A DNA stretch of 64,000 nt from Streptomyces canus (GTDB lineage Bacteria > Actinomycetota > Actinomycetes > Streptomycetales > Streptomycetaceae), in the NCBI RefSeq assembly GCF_041435015.1, contig NZ_CP107989.1, positions 8,060,001 to 8,124,000 of the forward strand, written 5' to 3'. The notes under the pieces are model-generated. The model did no database searches, was not told where the DNA came from, and was given only the letters and a program-made list of their open reading frames with translations. Made by a program: the position numbers and the translations under genes. The stretch's first letter is position 1; the number at the start of each line of letters is the position of its first letter. Of this stretch, positions 33,503-41,977 are shown piece by piece.

Positions 33503-33891
33503 CCCTCCCACCCGACGAGCACCACGACGACCATGGCCACGGCCACCACCGCGACGACCAGGCTCAGCAGCGCCGGGAACCGGGACACCGGCAGATCCTC
33601 GCCGCGCCGCATCGCCCGCTCGCACCGTACCCAGTGGTTGACCGCCCGCAACGAGCACAGCACGCCCGCCGCGAGCAGCGCGAGTGCCAGGCCCACCCGC
33701 CAGCCCCAGCGCAGATCCGGCAGGAACTGGTCCACGGCGAAGCCGCCGCCGATCAGTGCGAGCGCGGTGCGCAGCCAGGCCAGGAAGGTGCGTTCATTGG
33801 CCAGCGAGAACCGGTAGTCGGGGGTACGGCCCTCCTGCCGGACCTCCTCGGGGGCGAACCAGACGCGGACGTTCCGTGCGAAATCGATCAC
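33499..33891 (-). CDS. YidH/DUF202-family membrane protein (first gene)
   Basis: A 130-residue membrane protein with the family motif DYRFSLANERTFLAWLRTALALIGGG, which includes the first helix, and two more helices. The C-terminal helix is Val-rich. It is translated just ahead of a second DUF202 gene and overlaps it by 4 bp. GTG 33891 is assumed. GTG 33897 would add two residues. No strong ribosome site is visible. Function is unknown. Confidence 0.85.
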   Translation of the reverse strand: MIDFARNVRVWFAPEEVRQEGRTPDYRFSLANERTFLAWLRTALALIGGGFAVDQFLPDLRWGWRVGLALALLAAGVLCSLRAVNHWVRCERAMRRGEDLPVSRFPALLSLVVAVVAVAMVVVVLVGWEG

Positions 33892-33941
33892 GCGCACGAG
33901 CCTAGCGGCCGGGTTCCCGAACGACGTGGTGCGGGCCCCGC

Positions 33942-34457
33942 TCAACCCCTCGACCGGTACGCCTTGAGCCGCTCGTACGCGGCCAGCCCGTCCGGCACCC
34001 ACTCCCAGTCCCGCAGGCGCAGCTCCACCTCGTCCTCCGGCAGGAAGTCGTGCCAGGCGACCTCCTCGACCTGCGGGCTGACCGGCAGCTCGCAGCGGAC
34101 CTCGTAGACCGCGGACCACCAGGTCCGGCCGGCCCCGTCGTCGTACAGGAACTTGAAGAGGAACTCCGGGCGGGGCAGCCCGCTCACGCCGAGTTCCTCC
34201 TCGGCCTCGCGCAGGGCCGCGTCGTCGTAGGACTCGCCCGCGCCGACCACGCCGCCGACGAACATGTCGTGGAGCGACGGGAAGACCAGTTTGGTCGGTG
34301 TGCGGCGATGGACGAAGAGGCGGCCCTCGACGTCCGTGGCCCGGATGAAGACGCAGCGGTGGCGCAGCCCCTCGGCGTAGGCCTCGCCGCGTGGGGACTG
34401 GGCGACGACGTTGTCGTTCTCGTCGACGATGTCGAGGATCTCGTCAGCAGCGCTCAT
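33942..34457 (-). CDS. Nudix hydrolase
   Basis: A 171-residue Nudix protein. The Nudix box is complete: GVVGAG then E, seven residues, then REAEEELG (about residues 68-90). The surrounding sequence (DENDNVVAQSPRGEAYAEGLRHRCVFI at the start) resembles the IDI/YfcD-like subgroup, which hydrolyses nucleoside diphosphate derivatives, so this is not a mismatch-pool MutT. The substrate is unknown. ATG 34457 gives the family start MSAADEILDIVDE. It is on the same strand as the DMT transporter, 50 bp downstream of it. Confidence 0.9.
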   Translation of the reverse strand: MSAADEILDIVDENDNVVAQSPRGEAYAEGLRHRCVFIRATDVEGRLFVHRRTPTKLVFPSLHDMFVGGVVGAGESYDDAALREAEEELGVSGLPRPEFLFKFLYDDGAGRTWWSAVYEVRCELPVSPQVEEVAWHDFLPEDEVELRLRDWEWVPDGLAAYERLKAYRSRG

Positions 34458-34507
34458 GTCCCCATCCAAGCAGCAGCGCCCGGCGCGTCCGTCCCACAAG
34501 GCGCGCG

Positions 34508-35401
34508 TCAGCTCGGCTGGAGGTCGCGCGCGGGTTCCGACCGGTCGGCCCCGCGCGGCATCGCGGGGTGCATCCCCAGCAGCACGATGCCCGCGACGAC
34601 GGCCGCGAGCCCCAGCGCCTCCCAGGTCAGCGCGGCGGTGTCGGTGCGCAGCCGGTCGCCCAGGAAGCCCACCCCGCACACGATCCCGGCGAGCGGCTGG
34701 GCCGCGGTCAGCGCGGGCAGCGACATCCGCAGGGGTGCGGTCTCGAACGCGCTCTGCACCAGGACGAGCCCGGTGATCCCGAGGACCAGCACGGCGTACG
34801 GCTGCCAGCCGGTCAGCAGCTCGACGAGGCCGCCCTCGGAGAAGCGCTGGCCGCTGACCCGGGTGAGGGCGTCCTGGACGCCGTACAGCAGACCGGCGGC
34901 CAGGGCCAGCAGGACCGGGCCCGAGCTGAGGCGGGAGCGTTTGGCGTACGTCGTGAGCAGCAGGGCGAGGCCGATCATGGCGCCGATGATGAGCCAGTGG
35001 CGGAAGGGATCGGTGACCGCCGTACCGCCGCGTGGCTCACCCGCCACGATGAACGCGGTCACCCCGCCCGCGAGCAGTGCGAGCCCCGCCCAGCCCTGGC
35101 GGCCCAGCGGCTGCTTCGTCTGCTTGCGGGAGAGGGCCAGGGCGAAGAGGAGGTTCGTGGCGAGGAGGGGTTCGACCAGGGAGACCTCGCCCTGGCCCAG
35201 CGCGATCGCGCCGAGGATCATGCCGGCCACCATCAGGCCGATGCCGCCGAGCCAGCGCGGCACCTTCACCAGGTCCAGGAGCAGCCGGGGCGAGAGGAAG
35301 TCGCTCAGCGGGGCCTGACGGGCCGCGTTCTGCTGGAGCACGAAGCCGAAGCCCAGGCAACAGGCAGCACTCACGGCGAGAATCAGAACCAGTACCGACA
35401 C
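34508..35401 (-). CDS. DMT-family (EamA-like) transporter
   Basis: A 297-residue membrane protein with about nine or ten helices, starting GTG 35401 (VSVLVLILAVSAACCLGFGFVLQQ), with GAGG eleven bases upstream. The layout is that of actinobacterial DMT transporters: a QQNAARQAPL motif after the first helix, a conserved GEVSLVEPLLATNLLFAL segment and a C-terminal repeat. A short charged tail ends DRSEPARDLQPS. The substrate is unknown. It precedes the Nudix gene by 50 bp on the same strand and may share its transcript. Confidence 0.85.
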   Translation of the reverse strand: MSVLVLILAVSAACCLGFGFVLQQNAARQAPLSDFLSPRLLLDLVKVPRWLGGIGLMVAGMILGAIALGQGEVSLVEPLLATNLLFALALSRKQTKQPLGRQGWAGLALLAGGVTAFIVAGEPRGGTAVTDPFRHWLIIGAMIGLALLLTTYAKRSRLSSGPVLLALAAGLLYGVQDALTRVSGQRFSEGGLVELLTGWQPYAVLVLGITGLVLVQSAFETAPLRMSLPALTAAQPLAGIVCGVGFLGDRLRTDTAALTWEALGLAAVVAGIVLLGMHPAMPRGADRSEPARDLQPS

Positions 35402-35854
35402 GCTGCGTACCTCGATCGTCCGGCCGGGCGGCGGAGGGGTTGTCGCCGACTGTAGCGTCCCAGCGTCCGGCTTGCCCCTGGGAGTACCCGTATTCGGGCT
35501 GTCGACTCGGCCGCCGCGTCGTTCTCGGCAGCGGGGTTCCCGCCATGGTGCGGTGCGAGGAGGCGCGGCGCCATGGCGTACGCCACAGACGTGGGCCCTT
35601 GACCCGGTCCCACCAGCACCGCTTCGCCACAACTTCCTCTCAGGTATGGATAGTTGACGCGTGTAATGCGCCGTCGGCTCTTGACGCAAACCATTGGCGG
35701 GCGGTTGGCTGTCCGTGATCAGTCGATGGCGGTGCGAATCGGCCCGCCGACCTGCCCACATCGACGGTCGGCCTGCCCGCATCCGCTCAGGCACCCCTTC
35801 CGCCCCACCCCTTCCACCTCGCTCTTCCGCCCCACCCGTCACGCGCCATGTTCC
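35402..35854. other. Non-coding interval between divergent genes
   Basis: About 450 bp with no credible gene. It should contain the promoters for the DMT transporter (leftward) and the TPR-like hypothetical gene (rightward). TTGACG occurs twice (35654 and 35681), but neither has a clear -10 at 16-18 bp. The right part (about 35720-35850) is strongly pyrimidine-rich on the + strand. I see no palindrome or repeat strong enough to report. Confidence 0.5.
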
Positions 35855-35872
35855 GTGAGGAAAACCCACACG

Positions 35873-36823
35873 GTGTCCCCGCCCCCGCCGCCCTTCGGCC
35901 GCAGTCGAAAACGCGCCGCCCAGGCCTTCGACGCGGCCCTCGACGACGCCGAACTCATCGACGCGCGTTCCGCGTTGGCGCAGGGCAGATGGCAGGCGGC
36001 CCGTGCGCTGCTGGCCCGGACGGGTGACGAGTGGGACCGGCGGGGCCACCGGATCACGGTTCTCGCGGCCGAGCCGTACAGCGATGCCTGGGCCAGGGAC
36101 TGGCTGGTGGCCGAGCCGGACTCCGGCGACGCCGCCGTACTGCTCGCCCTCGCCCTGGTCCAACGGGTGCCGCGGGGCAAGGGGAAGCCCGCCGCCGCCC
36201 GCGAGGCCTGCCGCACCGCGGCCCGCCGGCTGCCCGCCGACCCCACCCCCTGGCTCGGCCTGCTCCTGCTGGAGCGCGACCTCGGGGCGGCGGACGAGGT
36301 GGCCGACGTCTTCGGCGAGATCCGGCAGCGGCACGCCGACCACCACCACGCCCACCATCTGATGGTCGCCCGGCTCGCCGAGCGCCGGGCCGAGGCGGGC
36401 CCCGACCCGTTGCACGAGGTCTACGACTTCGCGAACTGGGCCGCCGAGCAGGCCCCCGCCGACTCGCCGCTCGCGATCCTGCCGGTCATCGCCCACGCCG
36501 AGCGCTACCGGGCCCTGGCCGCCGCCGGGCACGAGCCGCGCGACCCGGCCGCCTCGGGCCACTGGACCGGACGCCGGGCCCGGCAGGTGATGAAGGCGGC
36601 TTTCGACTGGTGGCTGGAATGGGAGCACGAGGGTCACCCCCGCCGCCTGGTCGACCTCAACTTCCTCGCCCACGCGAAGGTCTGCGAGGGCCGCGGCGCC
36701 GAGGCCGCCGCCCTCTTCCACCGCATCGGCGAACGCCCCACCCCGGCCCCCTGGTCCTATCCGGACCACGAGCCGTACTCCGCCTTCCTTGCCGCCCGCG
36801 ACAGCGCGCTCGGCACGGTGTAG
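35873..36823 (+). CDS. Hypothetical helical-repeat (TPR-like) protein
   Basis: A 316-residue soluble, almost wholly helical protein. Alternating small and large residues (ARSALAQGRWQAARALLARTGDEWDRR, AAVLLALALVQR, TPWLGLLLLERDLGAADEVADVF) are typical of TPR-like solenoids. Conserved-looking landmarks are ADHHHAHHLMV and FDWWLEWEHEGHPRRLVDLNFLAHA. I do not know a named family or function. The start is uncertain: GTG 35873 or GTG 35855 (six residues more). The Pro-rich N-terminal region upstream is probably untranslated. It ends 29 bp before the APC permease, so cotranscription is likely. Confidence 0.7.
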   Translation: MSPPPPPFGRSRKRAAQAFDAALDDAELIDARSALAQGRWQAARALLARTGDEWDRRGHRITVLAAEPYSDAWARDWLVAEPDSGDAAVLLALALVQRVPRGKGKPAAAREACRTAARRLPADPTPWLGLLLLERDLGAADEVADVFGEIRQRHADHHHAHHLMVARLAERRAEAGPDPLHEVYDFANWAAEQAPADSPLAILPVIAHAERYRALAAAGHEPRDPAASGHWTGRRARQVMKAAFDWWLEWEHEGHPRRLVDLNFLAHAKVCEGRGAEAAALFHRIGERPTPAPWSYPDHEPYSAFLAARDSALGTV

Positions 36824-36852
36824 CACCCCCGAACCCCAGAAGGACGGTCCCC

Positions 36853-38385
36853 ATGGCCACCGAGAGTTCCAGTAAGAGCAGACCGGACATCAGTACGTTC
36901 AAGGGGCAGGACCGCGCGCTGCGCGCCGGCCGCCTCGGCACCGGAGGCCTGCTGCTCTCCGTTCTCGCCGCGACCGCCCCCCTCATGGTCGTCGCGGGTG
37001 TCATGCCCACTACATTCGCGGTGATGGGGATCGTCGGCCAACCCCTCCTCTACGTCGTCCTCGGCGTGGTCCTCGTCCTGTTCAGCGTCGGCTACGCCGA
37101 GATGAGCCGGCACGTCCACAACGCGGGAGCCTTCTACGCCTACATCTCCCGCGGTCTCGGCGGCACGGCCGGGGCGAGCGCGGCCCTCGTCGCCCTGGTC
37201 GCCTACAACGCCCTCCAGGTCGGCATCTACGGCATCTTCGGCTTCGAGGTCTCCGGACTGTTCGCCACCTACGCCGACCTGTCGGTGGCCTGGTGGATAC
37301 CCGCGCTGGTGGCCGCCCTGGTCGTCGGCGCGCTGGGCTGGCTGAAGATCGACGTCAACGCGCGCGTGCTCGGCGTCCTGCTCATCGTCGAGGTCGCCCT
37401 GGTCGTCATCTTCGACATCGCCGCGGTCGCCGACCCCGCGGCCCAGGGCCTGTCCCTGCACGCCTTCAACCCGGACACCCTCAGCGGCGCCGGCGTCGGC
37501 ACCGCCCTGTGCTTCTGCATCGCCGCCTTCCTCGGCTTCGAGCAGGCGCCCGTGTACGCCGAGGAGACCAGCCGCCCGCACATCCTGGTGCCGCGCGTGA
37601 TGTTCCTGGCCGTCGGCGGCGTCGCCGTCTTCTTCGCGCTCAGCAGCTGGGCCCTCACCGTCGCCACCGGGCCCTCCGCGGTCGTCGCCGAGTCGCAGAA
37701 GCAGAGCGCCGGACTGCTCTTCGGGCTCACCGAGTCCCGCCTCGGCGGCACGTTCACCGACGTCCTGCACGTGCTGTTCGTGACCGGCATGTTCGCGGCC
37801 ATGCTCAGCTTCCACAACGTGGTCGCCCGCTACGCCTTCGCGATGGGCCGCGAGGGACTGCTGCCCGCCGCCTTCGGCCGCACGAACAGTGCGAGCGGCG
37901 CGCCCGGCACCGGCTCGCTGCTCCAGACCGCCGTGTCCGTGGTGGTCGTGGTCGTCTTCGCGATCGCCGACGACAAGCCCACCGGCGACCCGACCGTGCC
38001 GGTTCTGCACCTGTTCACCTGGTTCGGCAACATCGGCTCCCTCGGCGTGATCCTGCTGATGGCGGCGGCTTCCGCCTCCGTGATCGCCTTCTTCGTCCGG
38101 CGCGGCGCGGCGGGCGCCCAGGCCTGGCGGCTGGTCACCTCGGCCCTCGCGGGGATCGCCCTGCTGGTGATCGCCGTGTACACGGTGAAGGACTTCGACG
38201 TCCTGGTCGGCGCGGGCCCGGGGTCCTCGCTGAGCTGGGTGCTGCCCGGCATCATCGGGCTCGCCGTGGTGGTGGGCCTGGCGCAGGGCCTGCTCCTGCG
38301 GGCCCGCAGGCCCGAGGCGCACGCCCGGATCGGGCTCGGCAACGAGGCGTTCCAGCTGGAGAAGGCGGCGGGGGAGGTGTCGTAG
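36853..38385 (+). CDS. APC-family amino acid permease
   Basis: A 510-residue amino acid/polyamine/organocation transporter with about 12 helices. Family marks are the first helix GLLLSVLAATAPLMVVAG, the conserved GAFYAYISRGLGG in helix 3, and FLGFEQAPVYAEET in the helix 6-7 region. A good ribosome site (AGAAGGA) precedes ATG 36853. It follows a hypothetical gene by 29 bp. The substrate is not determined. The sequence is closer to the general amino acid/amine uptake group than to specific exchangers. Confidence 0.9.
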   Translation: MATESSSKSRPDISTFKGQDRALRAGRLGTGGLLLSVLAATAPLMVVAGVMPTTFAVMGIVGQPLLYVVLGVVLVLFSVGYAEMSRHVHNAGAFYAYISRGLGGTAGASAALVALVAYNALQVGIYGIFGFEVSGLFATYADLSVAWWIPALVAALVVGALGWLKIDVNARVLGVLLIVEVALVVIFDIAAVADPAAQGLSLHAFNPDTLSGAGVGTALCFCIAAFLGFEQAPVYAEETSRPHILVPRVMFLAVGGVAVFFALSSWALTVATGPSAVVAESQKQSAGLLFGLTESRLGGTFTDVLHVLFVTGMFAAMLSFHNVVARYAFAMGREGLLPAAFGRTNSASGAPGTGSLLQTAVSVVVVVVFAIADDKPTGDPTVPVLHLFTWFGNIGSLGVILLMAAASASVIAFFVRRGAAGAQAWRLVTSALAGIALLVIAVYTVKDFDVLVGAGPGSSLSWVLPGIIGLAVVVGLAQGLLLRARRPEAHARIGLGNEAFQLEKAAGEVS

Positions 38386-38443
38386 CCCTCCGCGAACCCG
38401 GTGCTCGCTGAGATCCGGGTGAGAAGTGGTTACGGAAGTCTGA

Positions 38444-38487
38444 CGAGCACCCGCGATTCCTGGTCCCGCAGGCCTCGCGGGTGTTCG
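38444..38487 (+). promoter_or_regulatory. Strong hairpin just before the ribosome site of the YedY-like gene
   Basis: CGAGCACCCGCGA (38444-38456) pairs with TCGCGGGTGTTCG (38475-38487) along 13 bp with one G-U pair and an 18-nt loop. GAGGAGG begins four bases after the stem. It could act as a leader attenuator or control access to the ribosome site. Alternatively, since the APC gene ends at 38385, it may be that gene's terminator. No T-run follows. Confidence 0.55.
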
Positions 38488-38496
38488 AATGAGGAG

Positions 38497-39225
38497 GTGA
38501 ACTCCGAACAGCCCGAGGAACAGCGCGGTACGCCGATCGGCCGCCGTGTCCTCCTCGGCACCCTCGGCCTGGGCGCGCTCGGCGTGGTCGGCGCGCCCAC
38601 CCTGCAACGCGGCCTGGAGGCATTCCTCGGCAGCGCCGCCGACAAGGACCCCACCGGGCTGACGGGACTGCTCCCCAACGGCGGCGGCTTCCGCTACTAC
38701 TCGGTGACCTCGTCCGTGCCGCACAAGAACGCCGAGAACTACCAGCTCAAGATCGACGGCCTGGTCTCGCGCCCGCGGACGTACACCCTGGCCGACCTGC
38801 GGGCGATGCCCCAGACCCGGATGGTCAAGGACGTGCAGTGCGTGACGGGCTGGCGGGTCCCGGACACGCCGTTCGAAGGCGTACGGCTGTCCCGGCTGCT
38901 GGACGCGGCCGGGGTGAGAGCGAAGGCGGGCGCCGTCCGCTTCACCTGCTTCGACGGGGCGTACTCCGAGAGCCTCACCCTCGACCAGGCCCGCCGCTCG
39001 GACGTCCTGGTGGCCCTGCGCATGCAGGACAAGGACATCGGCCACACCCACGGCGGCCCGGTCCGCCTCTACGTGGCTCCCATGTACTTCTACAAGTCGG
39101 CCAAGTGGCTGTCCGGCATCACCGTCACCGAGGACGTGGAGCCGGGTTACTGGGAGGACCGGGGCTACGACGTGGACGCCTGGGTGGGCCGATCGAACGG
39201 GCGGGACGATGATCCTACGAGCTGA
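38497..39225 (+). CDS. YedY-like/sulfite oxidase-fold molybdopterin oxidoreductase
   Basis: A 242-residue protein (from GTG 38497). The start RRVLLGTLGLGALGVVGAP is a Tat-like signal or membrane anchor. The rest is an oxidoreductase molybdopterin-binding domain (sulfite oxidase fold). The Mo-coordinating cysteine is in DVQCVTGW, and later blocks are GVRLSRLLDAAGV and GGPVRLYVAPMYFYKSAKWL. It overlaps the following cytochrome-like gene by 17 bp, so that protein is probably its membrane electron donor, as YedZ is for YedY (MsrPQ). GAGGAGG overlaps the GTG, so the start is uncertain. The frame is open to 38401. Confidence 0.87.
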   Translation: MNSEQPEEQRGTPIGRRVLLGTLGLGALGVVGAPTLQRGLEAFLGSAADKDPTGLTGLLPNGGGFRYYSVTSSVPHKNAENYQLKIDGLVSRPRTYTLADLRAMPQTRMVKDVQCVTGWRVPDTPFEGVRLSRLLDAAGVRAKAGAVRFTCFDGAYSESLTLDQARRSDVLVALRMQDKDIGHTHGGPVRLYVAPMYFYKSAKWLSGITVTEDVEPGYWEDRGYDVDAWVGRSNGRDDDPTS

Positions 39226-39829
39226 TGCCCCACCGCAGGCACATGTCCGGCGTTTCGGGCGCAGCCAGAAGTGGGTCCACCGCGCGACCGCCGCGCTGAT
39301 GGGCGTCTGCGTGGTGACGGCGGCCTGCCTCTACGTCCCCCAGCTCGCCGAACTCGTCGGCCGCCGTGAGCTGGTGGTCCGCGTCCACGAGTGGGCGGGC
39401 CTGGCCCTGCCGGTACCGGTCCTGGTGGGCCTGGTCTCCCGCGCCTTCCGCGCCGACCTGGGCTTCCTGAACCGCTTCGGCCCGCACGACCGGGTCTGGC
39501 TGCGGGCCGCGTTGCACCGCGACAAGCGCCGGGCGGCCCGTCCCGCGGGCAAGTTCAACGCGGGTCAGAAGGTCTACGCCGCCTGGATCGCGGGCGCGAG
39601 CCTGGTCATGCTCGGCACGGGCCTGCTGATGTGGTTCACCCACCTCACTCCGATCCAGTGGCGCACCAGCGCGACCTTCGTCCACGACTGGCTGGCCCTG
39701 TCGATCGGCATCGTCCTCGCGGGCCACATCGGCATGGCGCTGGGCGATCCGGAGGCGAGGAGGGGGCTCAGGACCGGAGAAGTGAGCCGGGAGTGGGCGG
39801 AACGCGAACACCCCCTGTGGCGGCCGTAG
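39209..39829 (+). CDS. Cytochrome b561-like membrane subunit for the YedY-like enzyme
   Basis: A 206-residue integral membrane protein with four hydrophobic segments and conserved histidines suited to haem b ligation (KWVHRATAALMG, VRVHEWAGLALPV, FVHDWLALSIG, LAGHIGMAL). It resembles the gamma subunit of formate dehydrogenase and cytochrome b561 proteins rather than YedZ itself. It overlaps the molybdoenzyme gene by 17 bp. The likely role is passing electrons between quinol in the membrane and the exported molybdoenzyme. ATG 39209 has no clear ribosome site, consistent with coupling. Confidence 0.88.
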   Translation: MILRADAPPQAHVRRFGRSQKWVHRATAALMGVCVVTAACLYVPQLAELVGRRELVVRVHEWAGLALPVPVLVGLVSRAFRADLGFLNRFGPHDRVWLRAALHRDKRRAARPAGKFNAGQKVYAAWIAGASLVMLGTGLLMWFTHLTPIQWRTSATFVHDWLALSIGIVLAGHIGMALGDPEARRGLRTGEVSREWAEREHPLWRP

Positions 39830-39860
39830 GCCGACAGGGGGCGCCGCAGCCGCCGTACGC

Positions 39861-41258
39861 CTAGATGACCAGCGAGAGCAGCAGCACCAGACCGCCCGCG
39901 AACACCGAGATGATCGTCTCCATGATCGACCAGGTCTTGACGGTCTGGCCGACGTCCAGGCCGAAGTACTCCTTGACCAGCCAGAACCCGGCGTCGTTGA
40001 CATGGCTGAAGAAGAGGGAGCCGGCGCCGATGGCGAGGACGAGCAGGGCCGTGTGCGTCGTCGACATGTTCGCGGCGAGCGGGGCGACCAGGCCGGCCGC
40101 GGAGACCGTGGCCACCGTCGCGGAGCCGGTCGCGAGACGGATCGCGACCGCGATCAGCCAGGCGAGGAGCAGGGCCGGTATGGACCAGTCCTCGGATATC
40201 TCCAGGATCATCCGACCCACGCCGGAGTCGATCAGGGTCTGCTTGAACCCGCCGCCGGCGCCGACGATCAGCAGGATGCCGGCGATGGGCGCGAGGCCCT
40301 TCTCGACGAGCGGGGCGAGGCGCTCCTTGCCGAAGCCGGCCGGGCGGAGCAGCGTGAAGATGCCCACGAGCACCGAGGCCAGCAGGGCGATCAGCGGCGA
40401 GCCGACGACGTCGAACACGCGCTGCCCGGTGTTGTCGGGGTCGTCGATCACGATGTCGACCAGCGCCTTGGAGAGCATCAGGACGACCGGCAGGAGGATC
40501 GTGGCGAGGGTGGCACCGAAACCCGGCCGCTTCTCCAGGTCCTCCGAGGCGCGCTGGGGGATCATCCGGTCGGGCGCGGGGACGTCCACCCAGCGGGCCG
40601 CGACCTTCGAGAACAGCGGCCCGGCGACGATCACCGTCGGGATGGCCACCAGCACACCGAGCGCGAGCGTCACACCGAGGTTGGCCTGTACCGCGTCGAT
40701 CGCGACCAGGGGGCCGGGGTGCGGCGGGACCAGGCCGTGCATCACGGAGAGACCGGCGAGGGCCGGGATGCCGATGCGCATCAGGGAGTAGTTGCCGCGC
40801 TTGGCGACCATGAGCACGACCGGGATCAGCAGCACGACGCCGACCTCGAAGAACAGCGGCAGACCGATGACGGAGGCGATCAGAACCATCGCCCACGGCA
40901 TCGAACGGCCGCCCGCCTTCGCGAGGATCGTGTCGACGATCTGGTCGGCCCCGCCCGAGTCGGCGAGCATCTTGCCGAGGATCGCACCGAGGGCGATCAG
41001 CACGCCGACGCCGGCGACCGTGGTGCCGAGGCCGGTGGTGAAGCTGGTGATGGCCTTGTCGAGCGGCGCTCCGGCGACCGCGCCGAGCACGAGCGTGCCC
41101 AGGGTCAGCGCCAGGAAGGCGTGGAGCCTGAACTTGGTGATGAGTACAACGATGACGGCGATGCCCGCCAGTACGGCGATGCCCAGCTGAGCGTGACCGG
41201 CCGAGGTGATCGGCTCCGGTGCGTCCGCTGCCAGCATCTCGACGCTGAGTCTGGTCAC
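39861..41258 (-). CDS. Gluconate permease (GntP/GntT family)
   Basis: A 465-residue membrane protein of the gluconate:H+ symporter family, with about 12-14 helices. Family blocks are KFRLHAFLALTLGTLVLG, GVLIALGAILGKMLADSGGADQIVDTIL and LVPPHPGPLVA. It lies 55 bp downstream of the gluconokinase gene on the same strand, so gluconate is imported and phosphorylated by one operon. The opposite-strand GntR-type regulator flanks the pair. The start is taken from GTG 41258 (VTRLSVEMLAADA), which precedes the first helix. Confidence 0.92.
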   Translation of the reverse strand: MTRLSVEMLAADAPEPITSAGHAQLGIAVLAGIAVIVVLITKFRLHAFLALTLGTLVLGAVAGAPLDKAITSFTTGLGTTVAGVGVLIALGAILGKMLADSGGADQIVDTILAKAGGRSMPWAMVLIASVIGLPLFFEVGVVLLIPVVLMVAKRGNYSLMRIGIPALAGLSVMHGLVPPHPGPLVAIDAVQANLGVTLALGVLVAIPTVIVAGPLFSKVAARWVDVPAPDRMIPQRASEDLEKRPGFGATLATILLPVVLMLSKALVDIVIDDPDNTGQRVFDVVGSPLIALLASVLVGIFTLLRPAGFGKERLAPLVEKGLAPIAGILLIVGAGGGFKQTLIDSGVGRMILEISEDWSIPALLLAWLIAVAIRLATGSATVATVSAAGLVAPLAANMSTTHTALLVLAIGAGSLFFSHVNDAGFWLVKEYFGLDVGQTVKTWSIMETIISVFAGGLVLLLSLVI

Positions 41259-41313
41259 GGGGGTCCCTTGCAGGTACGGGGATGTGCTTCGGAAAAGGGT
41301 GTGGAAAGGGGTG

Positions 41314-41820
41314 TTACGGGAGTTCGGCGAGCGCCTTCACGGCCCGCCCGGTGATCTCCTCCGGGCTGCCGGACACATCCACCACGACCCCGGCCTCGTC
41401 CGCCTGGAGGGGCTGGAGCGTGGCGAACTGCGAGTCCAGCAGCGCGGTGGGCATGAAGTGCCCCTGCCGGTGCGACATCCGGTCCTCGATGAGGGAGCGG
41501 TCGCCCGCCAGGTGCACGAAGACGACCCCGGGCGCCTCGGCCCGCAGCCGGTCGCGGTACGAGCGCTTCAGCGCCGAGCAGCTGACCACCCCGCCGAGCG
41601 CCGCCCGCCCGTGCGCCCAGGAGCCGATGGCGTCCAGCCACGGCAACCGATCCTCGTCGGTGAGCGGGGTGCCGGCCGACATCTTGGCGATGTTGGCCGG
41701 CGGGTGGAAGTCGTCGCCCTCGGCGTACGGAACGCCGAGCCGGGTCGCGAGCAGGGGACCGATGGTGGTCTTCCCGGTGCCCGCGACGCCCATGACCACG
41801 ACGACCTTCGGGGTACTCAT
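41314..41820 (-). CDS. gntK: Gluconokinase
   Basis: A 168-residue P-loop kinase phosphorylating gluconate to 6-phosphogluconate, which enters the pentose phosphate pathway. Walker A is GVAGTGKTT near residues 11-19. The substrate region EGDDFHPPANIAKMSAGTPLTDEDR and the later block SCSALKRSYRDRLR are hallmarks of GntK. It is the first gene of the gntK-permease operon. The divergent FadR-type regulator starts 158 bp away, with the palindrome AAGTCTGACTT between them, so gluconate-linked repression is likely. Confidence 0.95.
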   Translation of the reverse strand: MSTPKVVVVMGVAGTGKTTIGPLLATRLGVPYAEGDDFHPPANIAKMSAGTPLTDEDRLPWLDAIGSWAHGRAALGGVVSCSALKRSYRDRLRAEAPGVVFVHLAGDRSLIEDRMSHRQGHFMPTALLDSQFATLQPLQADEAGVVVDVSGSPEEITGRAVKALAELP

Positions 41821-41932
41821 CGCTGCCTCACTGTCTGCGTGTCCTCTTCGACAACTGATGCCGACTCATGCCGACTGATGCAGACGCAACTGAAACCGAT
41901 TAGGTACGACGAATCAAGAGGCTGTGATGAAT

Positions 41933-41943
41933 AAGTCTGACTT
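41933..41943. promoter_or_regulatory. GntR/FadR-type operator in the gntK-gntR intergenic region
   Basis: AAGTC-T-GACTT is a perfect 11-bp palindrome, 35 bp before the gntR-type start. FadR-subfamily regulators typically bind GTC-N-GAC cores, so this is the best operator candidate in the 157-bp divergent region. Confidence 0.65.
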
Positions 41944-41977
41944 TTTCTTGGTGTGACACGCCCCGTACTCTGAGTGC

